DNA of 64,000 nt from Planctomycetota bacterium (GCA_016235865.1 JACRIK010000014.1:1-64000), one strand, 5' to 3'; numbered from the stretch's first letter, positions 41,322-50,561 are shown. Made by a program: numbers and translations. The notes: generated by a model from the letters alone, not told the origin.

Positions 41322-42400
41322 GCTGGCTTTACTTTTATTTGGTTGTTTTTGCCATAGCGGCATTGATCACCTATCTGGCTACTTTTCTGACACGAGCTAT
41401 TTCCGGACCGTTGAAAATAGTGGATAACCCCGGTCCGCTTAAAATTCATACTCAGCCCACTCCACGACTCGGCGGCCTCGGTATTTATATTGGCTTTATA
41501 CTGACGATTATTTTGATTTTCTATAATATTATCGGGGGGTCCCTGGTTAACCTTACGGAAATAACAAAACAACAATTCATAAGTGTGATTCTCGGTGGGG
41601 GCGTCGTTATGCTGATAGGATTTTATGACGATGTCCGGTCCGCGTCTTCCGGCGGCTTATCAGCGATAATAAAATTAATTATTCTTTTTGGCGCTACATT
41701 CATTTTGGCGCATGCCGGGATAATTCTGAATTTCCCGTTTCCCCAGTGGATTAATTTCGTGTTAACTCTATTCTGGATAGTCGGAGTCATCAGCGCCTTT
41801 AATGCCATGGATAATATGGATGGATTGGCGACCGGATTAGCCCTGATTGCTGCAGGGATATATGTGGTTATTGCCCGCCAGACCCATCAGTGGGTTTGGG
41901 GATTGCTGGCCTCGGCTTTAATGGGTGCCACAGCCGGTTTTCTGCCGCATAACTTCAGAGTTAAAAAGCCGGCGGCAGTCTTTATGGGTGATTCCGGAGC
42001 ATTTTTCATCGGCTTTACACTGGCCGCACTGAGCATTATGGGCGGATGGTCCACCAGCCCTTTTAAGGCATCGATTATCCCGATTATCATACTGGGTGTG
42101 CCCATACTTGATTTTATCTATATCGTTATCCAGAGGTATTTGAAGGGGCTCACGCCGACAATCTCTCAAGTAATTACCTATACCGGTAATGACCATCTCT
42201 CGCATCGGATTAATCATTTCCTGGGTAAAAAGCCGACGGTGTTGTTTATCTACCTGATTTCTTTTACCTTGGGGCTTGGGGCTGTGGCGCTCCGGAATTC
42301 TACTAAGACCGAGGCCATATTTATCACGGTTCAGTACCTGCTTATAGTTTCTATTATCCTGATTCTGATAGGGTTCTTGTCCAGGCACAAGGCGCATTAG
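41312..42400 (+). CDS. Polyprenyl-phosphate GlcNAc-1-P transferase (WecA/TagO-like)
   Basis: A 362-aa membrane enzyme of the MraY/WecA family. TPRLGGLGIYIGF, GFYDDVRS (the Asp pair), NAMDNMDGLATG, FMGDSGAFFIGF and HLSHRINHFLG follow the WecA order, and the MraY-specific HHHF tail is absent. It would start lipid-linked glycan synthesis on undecaprenyl phosphate. It is co-transcribed with the WbqC-like gene and faces ftsY on the other strand, with stops 3 nt apart. Confidence 0.92.
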   Translation: MQVSWLYFYLVVFAIAALITYLATFLTRAISGPLKIVDNPGPLKIHTQPTPRLGGLGIYIGFILTIILIFYNIIGGSLVNLTEITKQQFISVILGGGVVMLIGFYDDVRSASSGGLSAIIKLIILFGATFILAHAGIILNFPFPQWINFVLTLFWIVGVISAFNAMDNMDGLATGLALIAAGIYVVIARQTHQWVWGLLASALMGATAGFLPHNFRVKKPAAVFMGDSGAFFIGFTLAALSIMGGWSTSPFKASIIPIIILGVPILDFIYIVIQRYLKGLTPTISQVITYTGNDHLSHRINHFLGKKPTVLFIYLISFTLGLGAVALRNSTKTEAIFITVQYLLIVSIILILIGFLSRHKAH

Positions 42401-42403
42401 CGT

Positions 42404-43327
42404 CTATTCTTCAAACATGGCCTCGACGAATTTATTAGCATCGAATTCTTCTATATCTTCCAGTTTCTCGCCGATGCCAATGAACTTGACCGGCAGGTTA
42501 AGCTGGTTTTTGATGGCTACGATGATTCCGCCTTTGGCCGTGCCGTCTAATTTAGCCAAAAAAAGCCCGTTGATTGGGACTGCTTCATTAAATAGTTTTG
42601 CTTGGATAATGGCATTCTGACCGGTGGTGGCATCAATCACCAGCAGAGTTTCATGGGGCGCATTAGGTATTTTACTGGCAAGCACATTTTTTATCTTGGA
42701 TAATTCCTTCATAAGATTGGTTTTCGTGTGCAGCCGCCCGGCCGTATCCACGATAAGCACGTCGGACTTCCTGGCCATCGCGGCCTCAGCCGCGTCAAAA
42801 GCCACCGCGCCGGGGTCGCTGTCCGCCTGGTGTTTGATGATATCAATGCCCAACCGTTCGGACCAGATTGTAAGTTGTTCAATCGCCGCCGCCCGAAAGG
42901 TATCGCTGGCTGATAGTAAAACCGATTTCCCGTTTCGTTTTAACAGGCCGGCTAATTTAGCAATCGAGGTGGTCTTGCCGCTTCCGTTAACGCCGACTAC
43001 CAGGATAACCGTTGGACCTGATGGCGCTAATTTAATCTTATTATAGTCGCTCTGGCTAATCAGTGATTTCTTCAATTCCTGCTTGAGATAGTCAATAATT
43101 TGCGCTGAATCCGTCAATTTACCTGCCTTGTAATCAGTCTTCAAGTCCTCAACAATTTTAACGCTTTCCTGGACGCCGATGTCAGCGGTAATCAGGATTT
43201 CCTCAAGGCGGTTAAGGAGTTCCTCGTCTATCCGGGCTCCTCGGAGCAAGTCGCGCACATCGCTGTTCAGGAGTTTTCTGGTTTTGGCTAGTCCTTCCTT
43301 TAGCTTGCTAAATAGGTTCCCAATCAT
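42404..43327 (-). CDS. ftsY: Signal recognition particle receptor FtsY
   Basis: A 307-aa SRP GTPase of the NG type. The helical N domain (about 1-90) leads to the GTPase: VVGVNGSGKTTSIAKLAG (P-loop), SASDTFRAAAIEQL, VLIVDTAGRLHTKTNLM, LAKLDGTAKGG and FIGIGEKLEDIEEFD. It lacks the acidic A domain of the Escherichia coli protein, as in many bacteria. Its start overlaps the nusB stop by 4 nt (ATGA), in a ribH-nusB-ftsY operon. Confidence 0.96.
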   Translation of the reverse strand: MIGNLFSKLKEGLAKTRKLLNSDVRDLLRGARIDEELLNRLEEILITADIGVQESVKIVEDLKTDYKAGKLTDSAQIIDYLKQELKKSLISQSDYNKIKLAPSGPTVILVVGVNGSGKTTSIAKLAGLLKRNGKSVLLSASDTFRAAAIEQLTIWSERLGIDIIKHQADSDPGAVAFDAAEAAMARKSDVLIVDTAGRLHTKTNLMKELSKIKNVLASKIPNAPHETLLVIDATTGQNAIIQAKLFNEAVPINGLFLAKLDGTAKGGIIVAIKNQLNLPVKFIGIGEKLEDIEEFDANKFVEAMFEE

Positions 43328-43752
43328 AATTGTCTCTTATTTTCTGCTGCAATTTTGTCCAAAATGCCGTTGATAAAGTTTGATGAGTTCTGGCCGCCGT
43401 ATTTCTTGGCTAATTCGATAGCTTCATTGATACTGACGGCTTGAGGGATATCCGCCCGGCAGAGCAGTTCATAGGCGGCAATTTGTAGAATTGCCCGGTC
43501 AATCAGGGCGATTCTCTGGAATTCCCAGTTAGCGGATGATTTCTTGATTGCTTCATCTATTGTATCTCGGTTTTGTAGGTATCCCTTGACTAATTCTTTG
43601 GTGTAGTGAGTTGTTGATTCTGCATGGTTAGCCGATGCTTTTATCAATTCCTCTAAAACGGCGTTAAGATCGATGTCGGAGATGTCTTTTTGGAAATTAA
43701 GCCGATAGATAATCTGGAGAGCCAGTTCGCGCGATAGGGTTCTTTGACGCAT
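43324..43752 (-). CDS. nusB: Transcription antitermination factor NusB
   Basis: A 142-aa all-helical RNA-binding protein. RTLSRELALQIIYRLNF at the start and IALIDRAILQIAAYELL, IPQAVSINEAIELAKKYGG and FINGILDKIA match NusB, which with NusE binds boxA RNA in rRNA operons. It lies 3 nt after ribH, a common bacterial neighbour pair, and overlaps ftsY. Confidence 0.95.
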   Translation of the reverse strand: MRQRTLSRELALQIIYRLNFQKDISDIDLNAVLEELIKASANHAESTTHYTKELVKGYLQNRDTIDEAIKKSSANWEFQRIALIDRAILQIAAYELLCRADIPQAVSINEAIELAKKYGGQNSSNFINGILDKIAAENKRQL

Positions 43753-43755
43753 TTC

Positions 43756-44220
43756 CTAAATCTGTTCTAGGATGTTAATCATCTCTACTGCGGCTTCGGC
43801 AGCTTGTGCGCCTTTATTGCCTCGCTTGATGCCGGCACGTTCCATAGCTTGCTCGACGGTTTCAGCTGTGATAATGCCGAATTCTATGGGGATGCCGCTA
43901 TTCAGAGAGACCTGGGCAATGCCTTTAGCTGATTCCGAGGCAATGTAGTCGAAATGAGGCGTATCACCCTTGATGATTGCGCCTAAGCAGATTAGCGCAT
44001 CATATTTCTTAGTCTTGGCCACTTTCTGGGCGACGATGGGTATCTCGAAAGAACCGGGAACCCAAAAGGTATCTATGTCATCCTTCTTAGCGCCGTGACG
44101 GATGAGCCGGTCTTCCGCGCCATCAAGCAGGCGCTGGGTTACCAATTCGTTAAATCGGCTGACAATAAGCGCAAACTTCTTACCCTTGCCATCTAAATTA
44201 CCCTGAAATGTTTTACCCAT
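43756..44220 (-). CDS. ribH: 6,7-dimethyl-8-ribityllumazine synthase
   Basis: A 154-aa enzyme that forms the riboflavin precursor; members assemble as pentamers or 60-mers. KFALIVSRFNELVTQRLLDGAEDRL, WVPGSFEIPIVAQKVA, CLGAIIKGDTPHFDYIASESAKGI (catalytic His) and GIITAETVEQAMERAG are all present. AAAGGAG precedes the ATG. The leader carries a two-hairpin element directly before the ribosome binding site. The FMN-riboswitch consensus is not present. Confidence 0.96.
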   Translation of the reverse strand: MGKTFQGNLDGKGKKFALIVSRFNELVTQRLLDGAEDRLIRHGAKKDDIDTFWVPGSFEIPIVAQKVAKTKKYDALICLGAIIKGDTPHFDYIASESAKGIAQVSLNSGIPIEFGIITAETVEQAMERAGIKRGNKGAQAAEAAVEMINILEQI

Positions 44221-44230
44221 ATTATGCTCC

Positions 44231-44290
44231 TTTTACTGGCGGTTAAGCTTTAGTTGTTACAGCCAGTTATCCCGACAGTTTTTGTCGGGG
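44231..44290 (-). repeat. Two-hairpin element, copy 4 (ribH leader)
   Basis: Minus strand: CCCCGAC-AAAAACT-GTCGGGA, TAAC, then TGGCTGTAAC...TTAACCGCCA as the second stem, CAGTAA, and the AAAGGAG ribosome binding site of ribH. The second stem is less regular than in the other copies. Confidence 0.65.
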
Positions 44291-44359
44291 TTCTTACAGA
44301 TCGTTATATGATGTCATCGGCGTCACGATTAAGCGTATACTAACATTGGATTGTCAAAT

Positions 44360-44400
44360 ATCAAGAAAATCTTGATTTAATTGTAAAGATTCCATATTAT
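44360..44400 (+). promoter_or_regulatory. Leaderless promoter of ispF with a nearby inverted repeat
   Basis: TTGATT (44372-44377), 17 nt, TATTAT (44395-44400); the -10 ends 6 nt before the ATG at 44407. A perfect ATCAAG-AAAAT-CTTGAT inverted repeat (44360-44376) overlaps the -35 and could be an operator for this divergent region. Confidence 0.7.
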
Positions 44401-44406
44401 AACAGT

Positions 44407-44886
44407 ATGTTAGGGCTTGGTTTTGATATTCATCGTTTAGTTCATGGTCGGGAGTTTATCTTAGGCGGGGTTAAGATTAGCTATCCCAAAGGTTTGGAAG
44501 GCCACTCGGATGCGGATGTCCTGCTCCATGCCCTGATAGATGCGCTCTTGGGCGCGGCTAAGTTAAAACAGGCCGGCGATATCGGGGACCTGTTTCCCAA
44601 CACTGATCCGTCCTACAAAGGCATCGCCAGTTCAGTATTACTCAAAAGAACCATAGACTTTATCCGGAAACATAAGCGCAAATTTAAGGTTGGGGAAGTG
44701 GACAGCATTGTCTTTCTTGAGGAGCCGAAATTAGGCAAGAAAAAAATGGCTATCGCAAACAAGATCGCGCGTCTTTTGAAGATACCTGCAAATAGAGTCA
44801 GCGTTAAGGCCAAGACCATGGAACGCCTCGGTCCAATCGGCCATAAAAAGGCTGTCGCGGCTTTGGTATTGGTAATAATCAATTAA
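44407..44886 (+). CDS. ispF: 2-C-methyl-D-erythritol 2,4-cyclodiphosphate synthase
   Basis: A 159-aa trimeric enzyme of the MEP isoprenoid pathway. Metal ligands D7 and H9 are in GFDIHRL; FILGGVKISYPKGLEGHSDADVLLHALIDALLG and DIGDLFPNTDPSYKG follow; the closing TMERLGPIGHKKAVAALV is typical. It starts at a leaderless-type promoter and ends 1 nt before cysS. ispH, a later step of the same pathway, lies at 46322. Confidence 0.96.
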   Translation: MLGLGFDIHRLVHGREFILGGVKISYPKGLEGHSDADVLLHALIDALLGAAKLKQAGDIGDLFPNTDPSYKGIASSVLLKRTIDFIRKHKRKFKVGEVDSIVFLEEPKLGKKKMAIANKIARLLKIPANRVSVKAKTMERLGPIGHKKAVAALVLVIIN

Positions 44887-44887
44887 T

Positions 44888-46327
44888 ATGGCTTTATATC
44901 TTTATAACACTTACAACAAGCGGAAAGAGGAATTCAAGCCCGGGGAGTCGGGAAAGGCCAGGGTTTATTCCTGCGGGCCGACTGTCTATTCCCATCCCCA
45001 TATCGGTAATTTCCGCTCATTCATCGCGGCTGATATTCTCTGCCGGTACTTGCGTTACCAGGGGTATGAGGTTACCCAGATAATGAATATCACCGATGTC
45101 GGGCACCTGACCACCGATGATAACCTGGCTCCGGATGAAGAGGGGGTTGATAAGATTCAGTTAGCCGCCCAGTCCGAAAAGAAGTCACCCAAGGAGATTA
45201 CCGAATTCTATGCCAACAAGTTCTTTGAATTATCCAAATTACTTAATCTCTATCCGGCCAGCCATTATCCAAAGGCAACCCAGCATATCCCTGAGATGAT
45301 AGTCATTACAAAGCGACTGCTGGAAAAAGGATATGCCTATGAGGTTAATGGCAATATTTATTATGATATAAGCAAATTCCCTGATTACGGTAGGCTTTCC
45401 GGCAATACGTTGGAAAATCTCAAGGCCGGAGCCAGGGTGAGTATAAAAAGCGAGAAGCGGAGTCCGATGGACTTTGCGCTCTGGAAGCATGACCCCAAAC
45501 ACCTGATGCAATGGGACAGTCCCTGGGGACGTGGATTTCCTGGCTGGCATCTGGAATGCTCGGCTATGGCCTTGAAATATCTGGGCGAGAAAATAGACAT
45601 CCATACCGGCGGTGAAGATAATATCTTCCCGCACCATGAATGCGAGATAGCCCAGTCCGAGGCATTTACCGGCAGTAAAGTGATAAAATATTGGGTTCAC
45701 GCCAGGCATTTACTGGTGGATAACCAGAAGATGTCCAAGTCATTGGGTAATTTCTATACGGTGGATGATATATTAAAGCAGGGCTATCATCCGATGATCC
45801 TGCGTTATGCCCTGATGAGCAGCCACTATGGCCAGCAGCTCAATTTTAATATGGACTTATTGAAGGCGTCGAAAGGCGCGATAGAACGGCTGATTAATTT
45901 CCAAAGGATGCTGGATGCCCCCATTAGAGAAGGACGTCCCGCTGGGATTATCTCTAACGGGGTGAGTTTACTTATCGGAAATACCAGGAAGCGGTTTGAG
46001 GCGGCGATGGACGATAATCTGAACATCTCCGAAGCGCTGGCCGCCATATTTGACCTAATCACCGCGGTGAATAAACTGGCTGTTTCCGCTGCCGATGCAG
46101 TCGCGATAAAGTCGGCCTTAGAGGATTTTGATAAGGTTCTGGGTATACTCGGTGTGGTACGGGAAAGCGATTCAGATGAAGAGATAGAGAAACTTGTTAT
46201 CGAAAGGACCCTGGCCCGCAAGGAGAGCAATTTCAAGAGGGCAGACGAGATAAGAAAATATCTGGAAGACAAGGGCATTATCCTGGAGGACACGCCTCGG
46301 GGCACCAAATGGCATCGGCATCTATAA
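44888..46327 (+). CDS. cysS: Cysteinyl-tRNA synthetase
   Basis: A 479-aa class I synthetase. Zinc ligands include C29 in YSCGPTVYSHPHIGN, which also carries the HIGH-type motif, and C/H residues in GWHLECSAM and GGEDNIFPHHECEIAQSEA. The KMSKS motif is KMSKSLGNF. The C-terminal anticodon domain ends ILEDTPRGTKWHR. It is downstream of ispF by 1 nt, a common pairing. Its stop overlaps the end of the convergent ispH by 6 nt. Confidence 0.97.
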   Translation: MALYLYNTYNKRKEEFKPGESGKARVYSCGPTVYSHPHIGNFRSFIAADILCRYLRYQGYEVTQIMNITDVGHLTTDDNLAPDEEGVDKIQLAAQSEKKSPKEITEFYANKFFELSKLLNLYPASHYPKATQHIPEMIVITKRLLEKGYAYEVNGNIYYDISKFPDYGRLSGNTLENLKAGARVSIKSEKRSPMDFALWKHDPKHLMQWDSPWGRGFPGWHLECSAMALKYLGEKIDIHTGGEDNIFPHHECEIAQSEAFTGSKVIKYWVHARHLLVDNQKMSKSLGNFYTVDDILKQGYHPMILRYALMSSHYGQQLNFNMDLLKASKGAIERLINFQRMLDAPIREGRPAGIISNGVSLLIGNTRKRFEAAMDDNLNISEALAAIFDLITAVNKLAVSAADAVAIKSALEDFDKVLGILGVVRESDSDEEIEKLVIERTLARKESNFKRADEIRKYLEDKGIILEDTPRGTKWHRHL

Positions 46328-47200
46328 TTTCGATAGTTTATCAACCACTTCCTTAATCAGCCAGTCCGGAGTGGATGTTCCGGTGGAAATCCCGATCGAG
46401 CGGTATTTCTTTAGTCGGATGGTCGGCAATTCCGAGGCGGACGCCACCTGAAAGGCGGGAATTTTCATGGAACGCGCCAGCAGGGTCAGGTTGGTGGTAT
46501 TGGCGCTTTTATGGTCGCCCACCACCACAATGGCATCAACCTCTTTGGCCAGGTCCTTGACCGCGCCCTGGCGCCGGGCCGGCGCCTGGCAGATAGTGTC
46601 CAGCACCACCATCTCAATATCAGGCGGTATTTTTGATTTTATGATGGTTACAATTTGATAATATATCCGCGGTTGGAAAGTGCTCTGGGCCAGGATACAT
46701 ATCTTCTTTTTGAGTTTGCGTTTGCTTTCCTTGACTATTTGCTGGGCTTCGGCTGTTGAACTCACGACAATCACCGGCGGGTGGCGTTTTATGGCCCGGG
46801 CATAGCCGACCAAACTGATGACCTCGGCGTGTTTCTTATCTCCGGCAATGATTATCTGATAGCCCTGATTGGCGTATTCCTGGACTATTTTCTGTGATTT
46901 CTTGACGTGTGGGCAGGTGGCGTCAATAATACCGTAGCCGTTGGCTGAGAGTTTAGCCCGGACCGGCGGCGGCACACCATGGGCGCGGATTAATAATAGC
47001 GTCCGGTGCGGTGATTTTGCCTTGCGTCTTTGGAACGGCTCCACGCCCTTGGCCTTGAGCATCTCCACCACATTCTCGTTATGAATCAAGGGGCCGTAGG
47101 TATAGACCTTTTTGGCCGAGACCGAGCTCTTCAATGCCAAATCCAGGGCTCGTTTGACACCCCAACAAAAACCCACATCCTTAGCTAATTTAATCTTCAT
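46322..47200 (-). CDS. ispH: 4-hydroxy-3-methylbut-2-enyl diphosphate reductase
   Basis: A 292-aa Fe-S enzyme making IPP and DMAPP, the last step of the MEP pathway. The three cluster cysteines are in KDVGFCWGVKRAL, DATCPHVKKSQK and DTICQAPARRQGA. HNENVVEML, the VGDHKSANTTNL loop and GISTGTSTPDWLI match the family. The ATG at 47200 is chosen; an in-frame TTG at 47218 would overlap the AsmA-like gene. The latter's stop is 4 nt upstream, so the two are co-transcribed. Confidence 0.95.
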   Translation of the reverse strand: MKIKLAKDVGFCWGVKRALDLALKSSVSAKKVYTYGPLIHNENVVEMLKAKGVEPFQRRKAKSPHRTLLLIRAHGVPPPVRAKLSANGYGIIDATCPHVKKSQKIVQEYANQGYQIIIAGDKKHAEVISLVGYARAIKRHPPVIVVSSTAEAQQIVKESKRKLKKKICILAQSTFQPRIYYQIVTIIKSKIPPDIEMVVLDTICQAPARRQGAVKDLAKEVDAIVVVGDHKSANTTNLTLLARSMKIPAFQVASASELPTIRLKKYRSIGISTGTSTPDWLIKEVVDKLSKL

Positions 47201-47204
47201 ATGT

Positions 47205-49922
47205 TCATTTACTCTCAAACAAGTAGGGCAATAGTTTTATTTCGGCCTTGGGATTATCAAAGGTTCCGCCGATCTTTACGGTATAAATCGGTTTTATAAA
47301 CAGGTTCTTAATATCATCCAGTATCTTTATCTTGATATCAAGAAATTTTGTGTCAAATTGTAGGTCGAGTGTGCCATCCTTGAGTTTCATCTTGCCGGCG
47401 CCTTTTAAAACTACGTCTTTGCTGGTAAAGGATAATCTTCTTATCTGCATTTCGCCGTTGGCGATACTGAATCTTATTTCGCCTTCATGGAAGACGCTCT
47501 TCTTGGCCAGTCCAAAGAGATTATATACGCTCAGGAAGACCGGCACCTCCCATATTTGGGCGTCCCTAAGGATGGCCCGGCCGTCGGTAACGTTTAGGTT
47601 TTCGATGGATGTGCCTTTGCCATTAAAGGCGAATTCGCCGGATAATTTTCCGGTAATCTCCCGGCTGCCCCAGCGGGTATCACGCGAAAAATCCTTCATG
47701 TCAACGCTGCCGATTTCTATTTTTCCCTGGTATTCAATGGCATCGGTCGGCGTGATGGAATCCGGTAACGACGGCAGGGTGATAATCAGGAATCCGTTAA
47801 CCGCGCCGTTATAGGCATTGCCTTTAATGTCGTAAAAACTGATATGGTTGCTCTCCTGCAGAAAAGCCAGCGACATATTGTTAATGACCTTGTCTTCAAC
47901 TTTTAATTGGGAGAATTTGCCGGAGCCGGCCAGGTGACTGGTTTGGTTCGTTCTGGTTATCGAGTGTGATCCCCGGAAGATTATGGAGCCGGTGATGTTA
48001 CTGAAATCCAGTCCCTTGCTGAACCCACAGTCAAACAACTTGATTTCACCTTGGTAATTAAGGGCTTCCTGATTTTCGTTGGTGACCTTCAGCGATATGT
48101 CTGAATTAGTGGTAAAACTAATCTGCTCCAGCAGGTATTCCAGGTTGGATGGGAATAAGCTGTATAATGCCTTCCCGCCCACCAGGAGATTGGAGATTCT
48201 AATCTCCAACGCAATTTTAGGCGGGGCTTTGGCCGAGGCGGTGGTGATGGATGGATTGGAAATACCGCCGTTTAGTTCGAACCTGCTTTTGTCATAGCCG
48301 GCCGAGAGATTCGTTATGGACAGATAGGGTTGCTGGCTATCTGCGTAATCAGTATAGTATTCGATTTGTCCCCGGATATCGGTAAAGGCCAGCGCGGACG
48401 GGCCGACCTTGGCTGTGACCCCATTGCATTGAACCAGGGTTTTGGCATTAATAGCCGGATGGTCGGCTGATTTATGGAGCGTGACCGTAACATTGACCGG
48501 TCCTTCAGGTTGTGATTTATTCCATAGGCTGTCGATTCCGGTAAGAATCTTATTAGTGGCTTCTTTCAGAACATAATCATTGCTCTCAATATTCTTGGCG
48601 TTGATGTTGACAGCCAGATCCTCGACCTGTCCATTCTGGCTGAGGGTTATTTCGCCGTCTATCCTGAATTCACCATTGTTCCGGGCCGCCAAAAGCGATT
48701 TGAGTTTTACCAGCCGTTCAACGATTTCTACTTCTCCGGTCAGGCCGTCAAGCGGATAGGGGAAAAAAGTGGGTTTGACCTGCACCTTTCGGCAGTATAT
48801 CTTGGTGTGATAACGTGTTTCCTGCTTGGCGCCGACCGGTTTGGAGATTGATACTTCCGCGTCAGCCAGCCCGCCGAGTGATAATTCATCCCAGATATTC
48901 CTGAACTGCGGGTTAAGGGAATTATGGAGTTTGTCATCAAAGGCCATATTCTGGATCTTGAGCGCCAAATCATACCCGCCGGATTGCTCATAACCGTCCA
49001 CAGAACCGTTTGCCGTCACGGTCGTCAAGCCGTTTAGTCCCCTGAGGTTTTTGAGACTGGCGCCTTTTAAGGTGAATTCCACCTGCCCCTCTACCTTGGT
49101 TAAGGGATATGGGAATCCGTTGTAGGTCATATCGTTCTTCTGGCAGTCCATCAGGGCCGTGACCTCCGGGGGTTGTCCGTTGCCGGTCTTTAGCAGGATG
49201 TTCAGGTTTACCTTGCCCTGCGGCTGGTAACGTTGCCAGATAATATTATAATGGCTGCTCAATTTATCGGATAAATATGTGCCGATATCGGTATTCTGGG
49301 CCAGCAGGTTGAGATTGATATTGGTGACGTTCGAATCCAGTTCGCCGCGCACCTTCCAGTTACCCAGTTCGGATGCGTCAAATCCGCCTTCAGCCACATA
49401 ACGTCCCTTGATGATGGGGTAGAGATTGAGGTTGATGTCCTTTAGTTTCAAGGACGCATTATCTTTCAGGATGTGATTGTCGGAGAATACCAGAGACGCA
49501 TTCTTCAGGATGATTATTGGCGAAGGCGCGTTGCCCGAGGCGTCGAACTTAAAGTCGGGAATCCGGTTATTGACCAGGAAAATCTCCGGATTATAAAGCG
49601 CTATTTTGTCGATGATAAACTTCCCGCGCAGTAATTTGGTCTGGTCATAGGTGACCCGGAGCGTCTTTACCCTGATGAAGTCATAATTGCCTGCGCCGTT
49701 GGCGTCGGTGCAGGGGAGCTTGATATCCGAGACCTTTATCCCGCGCCAGAAGTTGAAGGTGATTTCACCGACCGAGAATTTTGTCCCGAATATTTTATAG
49801 AGCTCCGACTCCACCTTGGCCGGCGTGACCAGGGAGGCTGTGATAATCCGGACATTTATCGCCGCCAGAATCAGGAGAAACGCGATAATGAAGAAAAATA
49901 CGCCAATAGTTCGGTATCTCAT
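47205..49922 (-). CDS. AsmA-like envelope protein
   Basis: A 905-aa protein with one N-terminal membrane anchor (IGVFFFIIAFLLILAAINVRII) and a very long beta-rich periplasmic part. The N-terminal SELYKIFGTKFSVGEITFNFWRGIKVSDIKL and the C-terminal LNVTDGRAILRDAQIWEVPVF...RRLSFTSKDVVLKGAGKMKLKDGTLDL are of the AsmA/TamB/Mdm31 type, bridge-like proteins that help lipids reach the outer membrane. This supports a Gram-negative envelope. The GIY-YIG gene upstream overlaps its start by 4 nt. Confidence 0.85.
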   Translation of the reverse strand: MRYRTIGVFFFIIAFLLILAAINVRIITASLVTPAKVESELYKIFGTKFSVGEITFNFWRGIKVSDIKLPCTDANGAGNYDFIRVKTLRVTYDQTKLLRGKFIIDKIALYNPEIFLVNNRIPDFKFDASGNAPSPIIILKNASLVFSDNHILKDNASLKLKDINLNLYPIIKGRYVAEGGFDASELGNWKVRGELDSNVTNINLNLLAQNTDIGTYLSDKLSSHYNIIWQRYQPQGKVNLNILLKTGNGQPPEVTALMDCQKNDMTYNGFPYPLTKVEGQVEFTLKGASLKNLRGLNGLTTVTANGSVDGYEQSGGYDLALKIQNMAFDDKLHNSLNPQFRNIWDELSLGGLADAEVSISKPVGAKQETRYHTKIYCRKVQVKPTFFPYPLDGLTGEVEIVERLVKLKSLLAARNNGEFRIDGEITLSQNGQVEDLAVNINAKNIESNDYVLKEATNKILTGIDSLWNKSQPEGPVNVTVTLHKSADHPAINAKTLVQCNGVTAKVGPSALAFTDIRGQIEYYTDYADSQQPYLSITNLSAGYDKSRFELNGGISNPSITTASAKAPPKIALEIRISNLLVGGKALYSLFPSNLEYLLEQISFTTNSDISLKVTNENQEALNYQGEIKLFDCGFSKGLDFSNITGSIIFRGSHSITRTNQTSHLAGSGKFSQLKVEDKVINNMSLAFLQESNHISFYDIKGNAYNGAVNGFLIITLPSLPDSITPTDAIEYQGKIEIGSVDMKDFSRDTRWGSREITGKLSGEFAFNGKGTSIENLNVTDGRAILRDAQIWEVPVFLSVYNLFGLAKKSVFHEGEIRFSIANGEMQIRRLSFTSKDVVLKGAGKMKLKDGTLDLQFDTKFLDIKIKILDDIKNLFIKPIYTVKIGGTFDNPKAEIKLLPYLFESK

Positions 49923-50200
49923 AGAATGTTCTTATTTAAATAAAGATTTAAATCTAATGCTTCTCTTAACATTTGTTTTACCGTTGATTTGCCAGATGAC
50001 GTCTTAAAATAATCTTCCCTTCTCATGGCATCTTTTTTAGATGAATGAGCTTCGTAGTAAATAAGTTTGAACGGACGACGCGGCTCGGTGCTTTTGCACT
50101 TGCCTAAGGTATGTTCCGCCATTCTCCTTTTTAAGTCAGATGTGAATCCGATATATAACTTCCTGTCTTTAATACTGAGCAAGATATAAACGTAATGCAT
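49919..50200 (-). CDS. GIY-YIG nuclease-domain small protein
   Basis: A 93-aa single GIY-YIG domain (YVYILLSIKDRKLYIGFTSDLKRRMAEH, then FKLIYYEAHSSKKDAMRREDYFK). It is of the short UPF0213/YhbQ-like type common as dispersed single genes in this kind of genome. Nuclease activity is plausible but not shown for most members. It overlaps the AsmA-like start by 4 nt. A relative is at 56157. Confidence 0.88.
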   Translation of the reverse strand: MHYVYILLSIKDRKLYIGFTSDLKRRMAEHTLGKCKSTEPRRPFKLIYYEAHSSKKDAMRREDYFKTSSGKSTVKQMLREALDLNLYLNKNIL

Positions 50201-50317
50201 CAGTTCTGGGGTTGAATTAAGCCGCTTAGTTGTCCGTGAACCACGTGGGGTTCACGGCACTGAACTATCATATATTGTTTGGCATTGCACCGTCATGCGA
50301 GTTCTCACACAGTGCGT

Positions 50318-50345
50318 AGCACTGAACCCAACGCGGTTCAGTGCT
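50318..50345 (-). terminator. Hairpin at the 3' end of tRNA-Gln
   Basis: AGCACTGAACC pairs with GGTTCAGTGCT (11 bp) around a 6-nt loop, touching the tRNA 3' end on the minus strand. There is no clear U-tract, so it may act in 3' processing or as a weak terminator. Confidence 0.45.
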
Positions 50346-50415
50346 ACCCGGCTTGGACTCGAACCAAGACTAAGAGAACCAAAATCTCTTGTGCTACCAA
50401 TTACACCACCGGGTA
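50344..50415 (-). tRNA. tRNA-Gln (anticodon UUG)
   Basis: On the minus strand the acceptor stem TACCCGG / CCGGGTA is a perfect 7 bp. The D arm is GTGT...GCAC. The anticodon arm is AGAGA-TTTTGGT-TCTCT with UUG at positions 34-36, and the T arm is CTTGG-TTCGAGT-CCAAG. The discriminator is G, and CCA is not encoded. A two-hairpin element lies a few bases upstream of its 5' end. Confidence 0.93.
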
Positions 50416-50417
50416 AT

Positions 50418-50476
50418 CTTACTGGCTGTTAGTTCCCCGTGGACGTTACAGCCCGTTACCCCGTCGTATGACGGGG
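50418..50476 (-). repeat. Two-hairpin element, copy 5 (upstream of tRNA-Gln)
   Basis: Minus strand: CCCCGTC-ATAC-GACGGGG, linker TAAC, then GGCTGTAAC...TAACAGCC, then AGTAAG. Hairpin 1 differs from the ribH copy by a compensatory change (CCCGAC/GTCGGG against CCCGTC/GACGGG). Confidence 0.75.
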
Positions 50477-50561
50477 ACTTGCAATTATTAGCAGGTTTAT
50501 ATATCATACATCTTCGGCCGGGTCAACAAATTATTATTATGTTTGCTTCTCTGATAGCCGA

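Noticed and set aside
44221-44400. FMN riboswitch in the ribH leader
   Set aside because: The RFN consensus blocks are absent. The visible structure is the two-hairpin element also found before unrelated genes.
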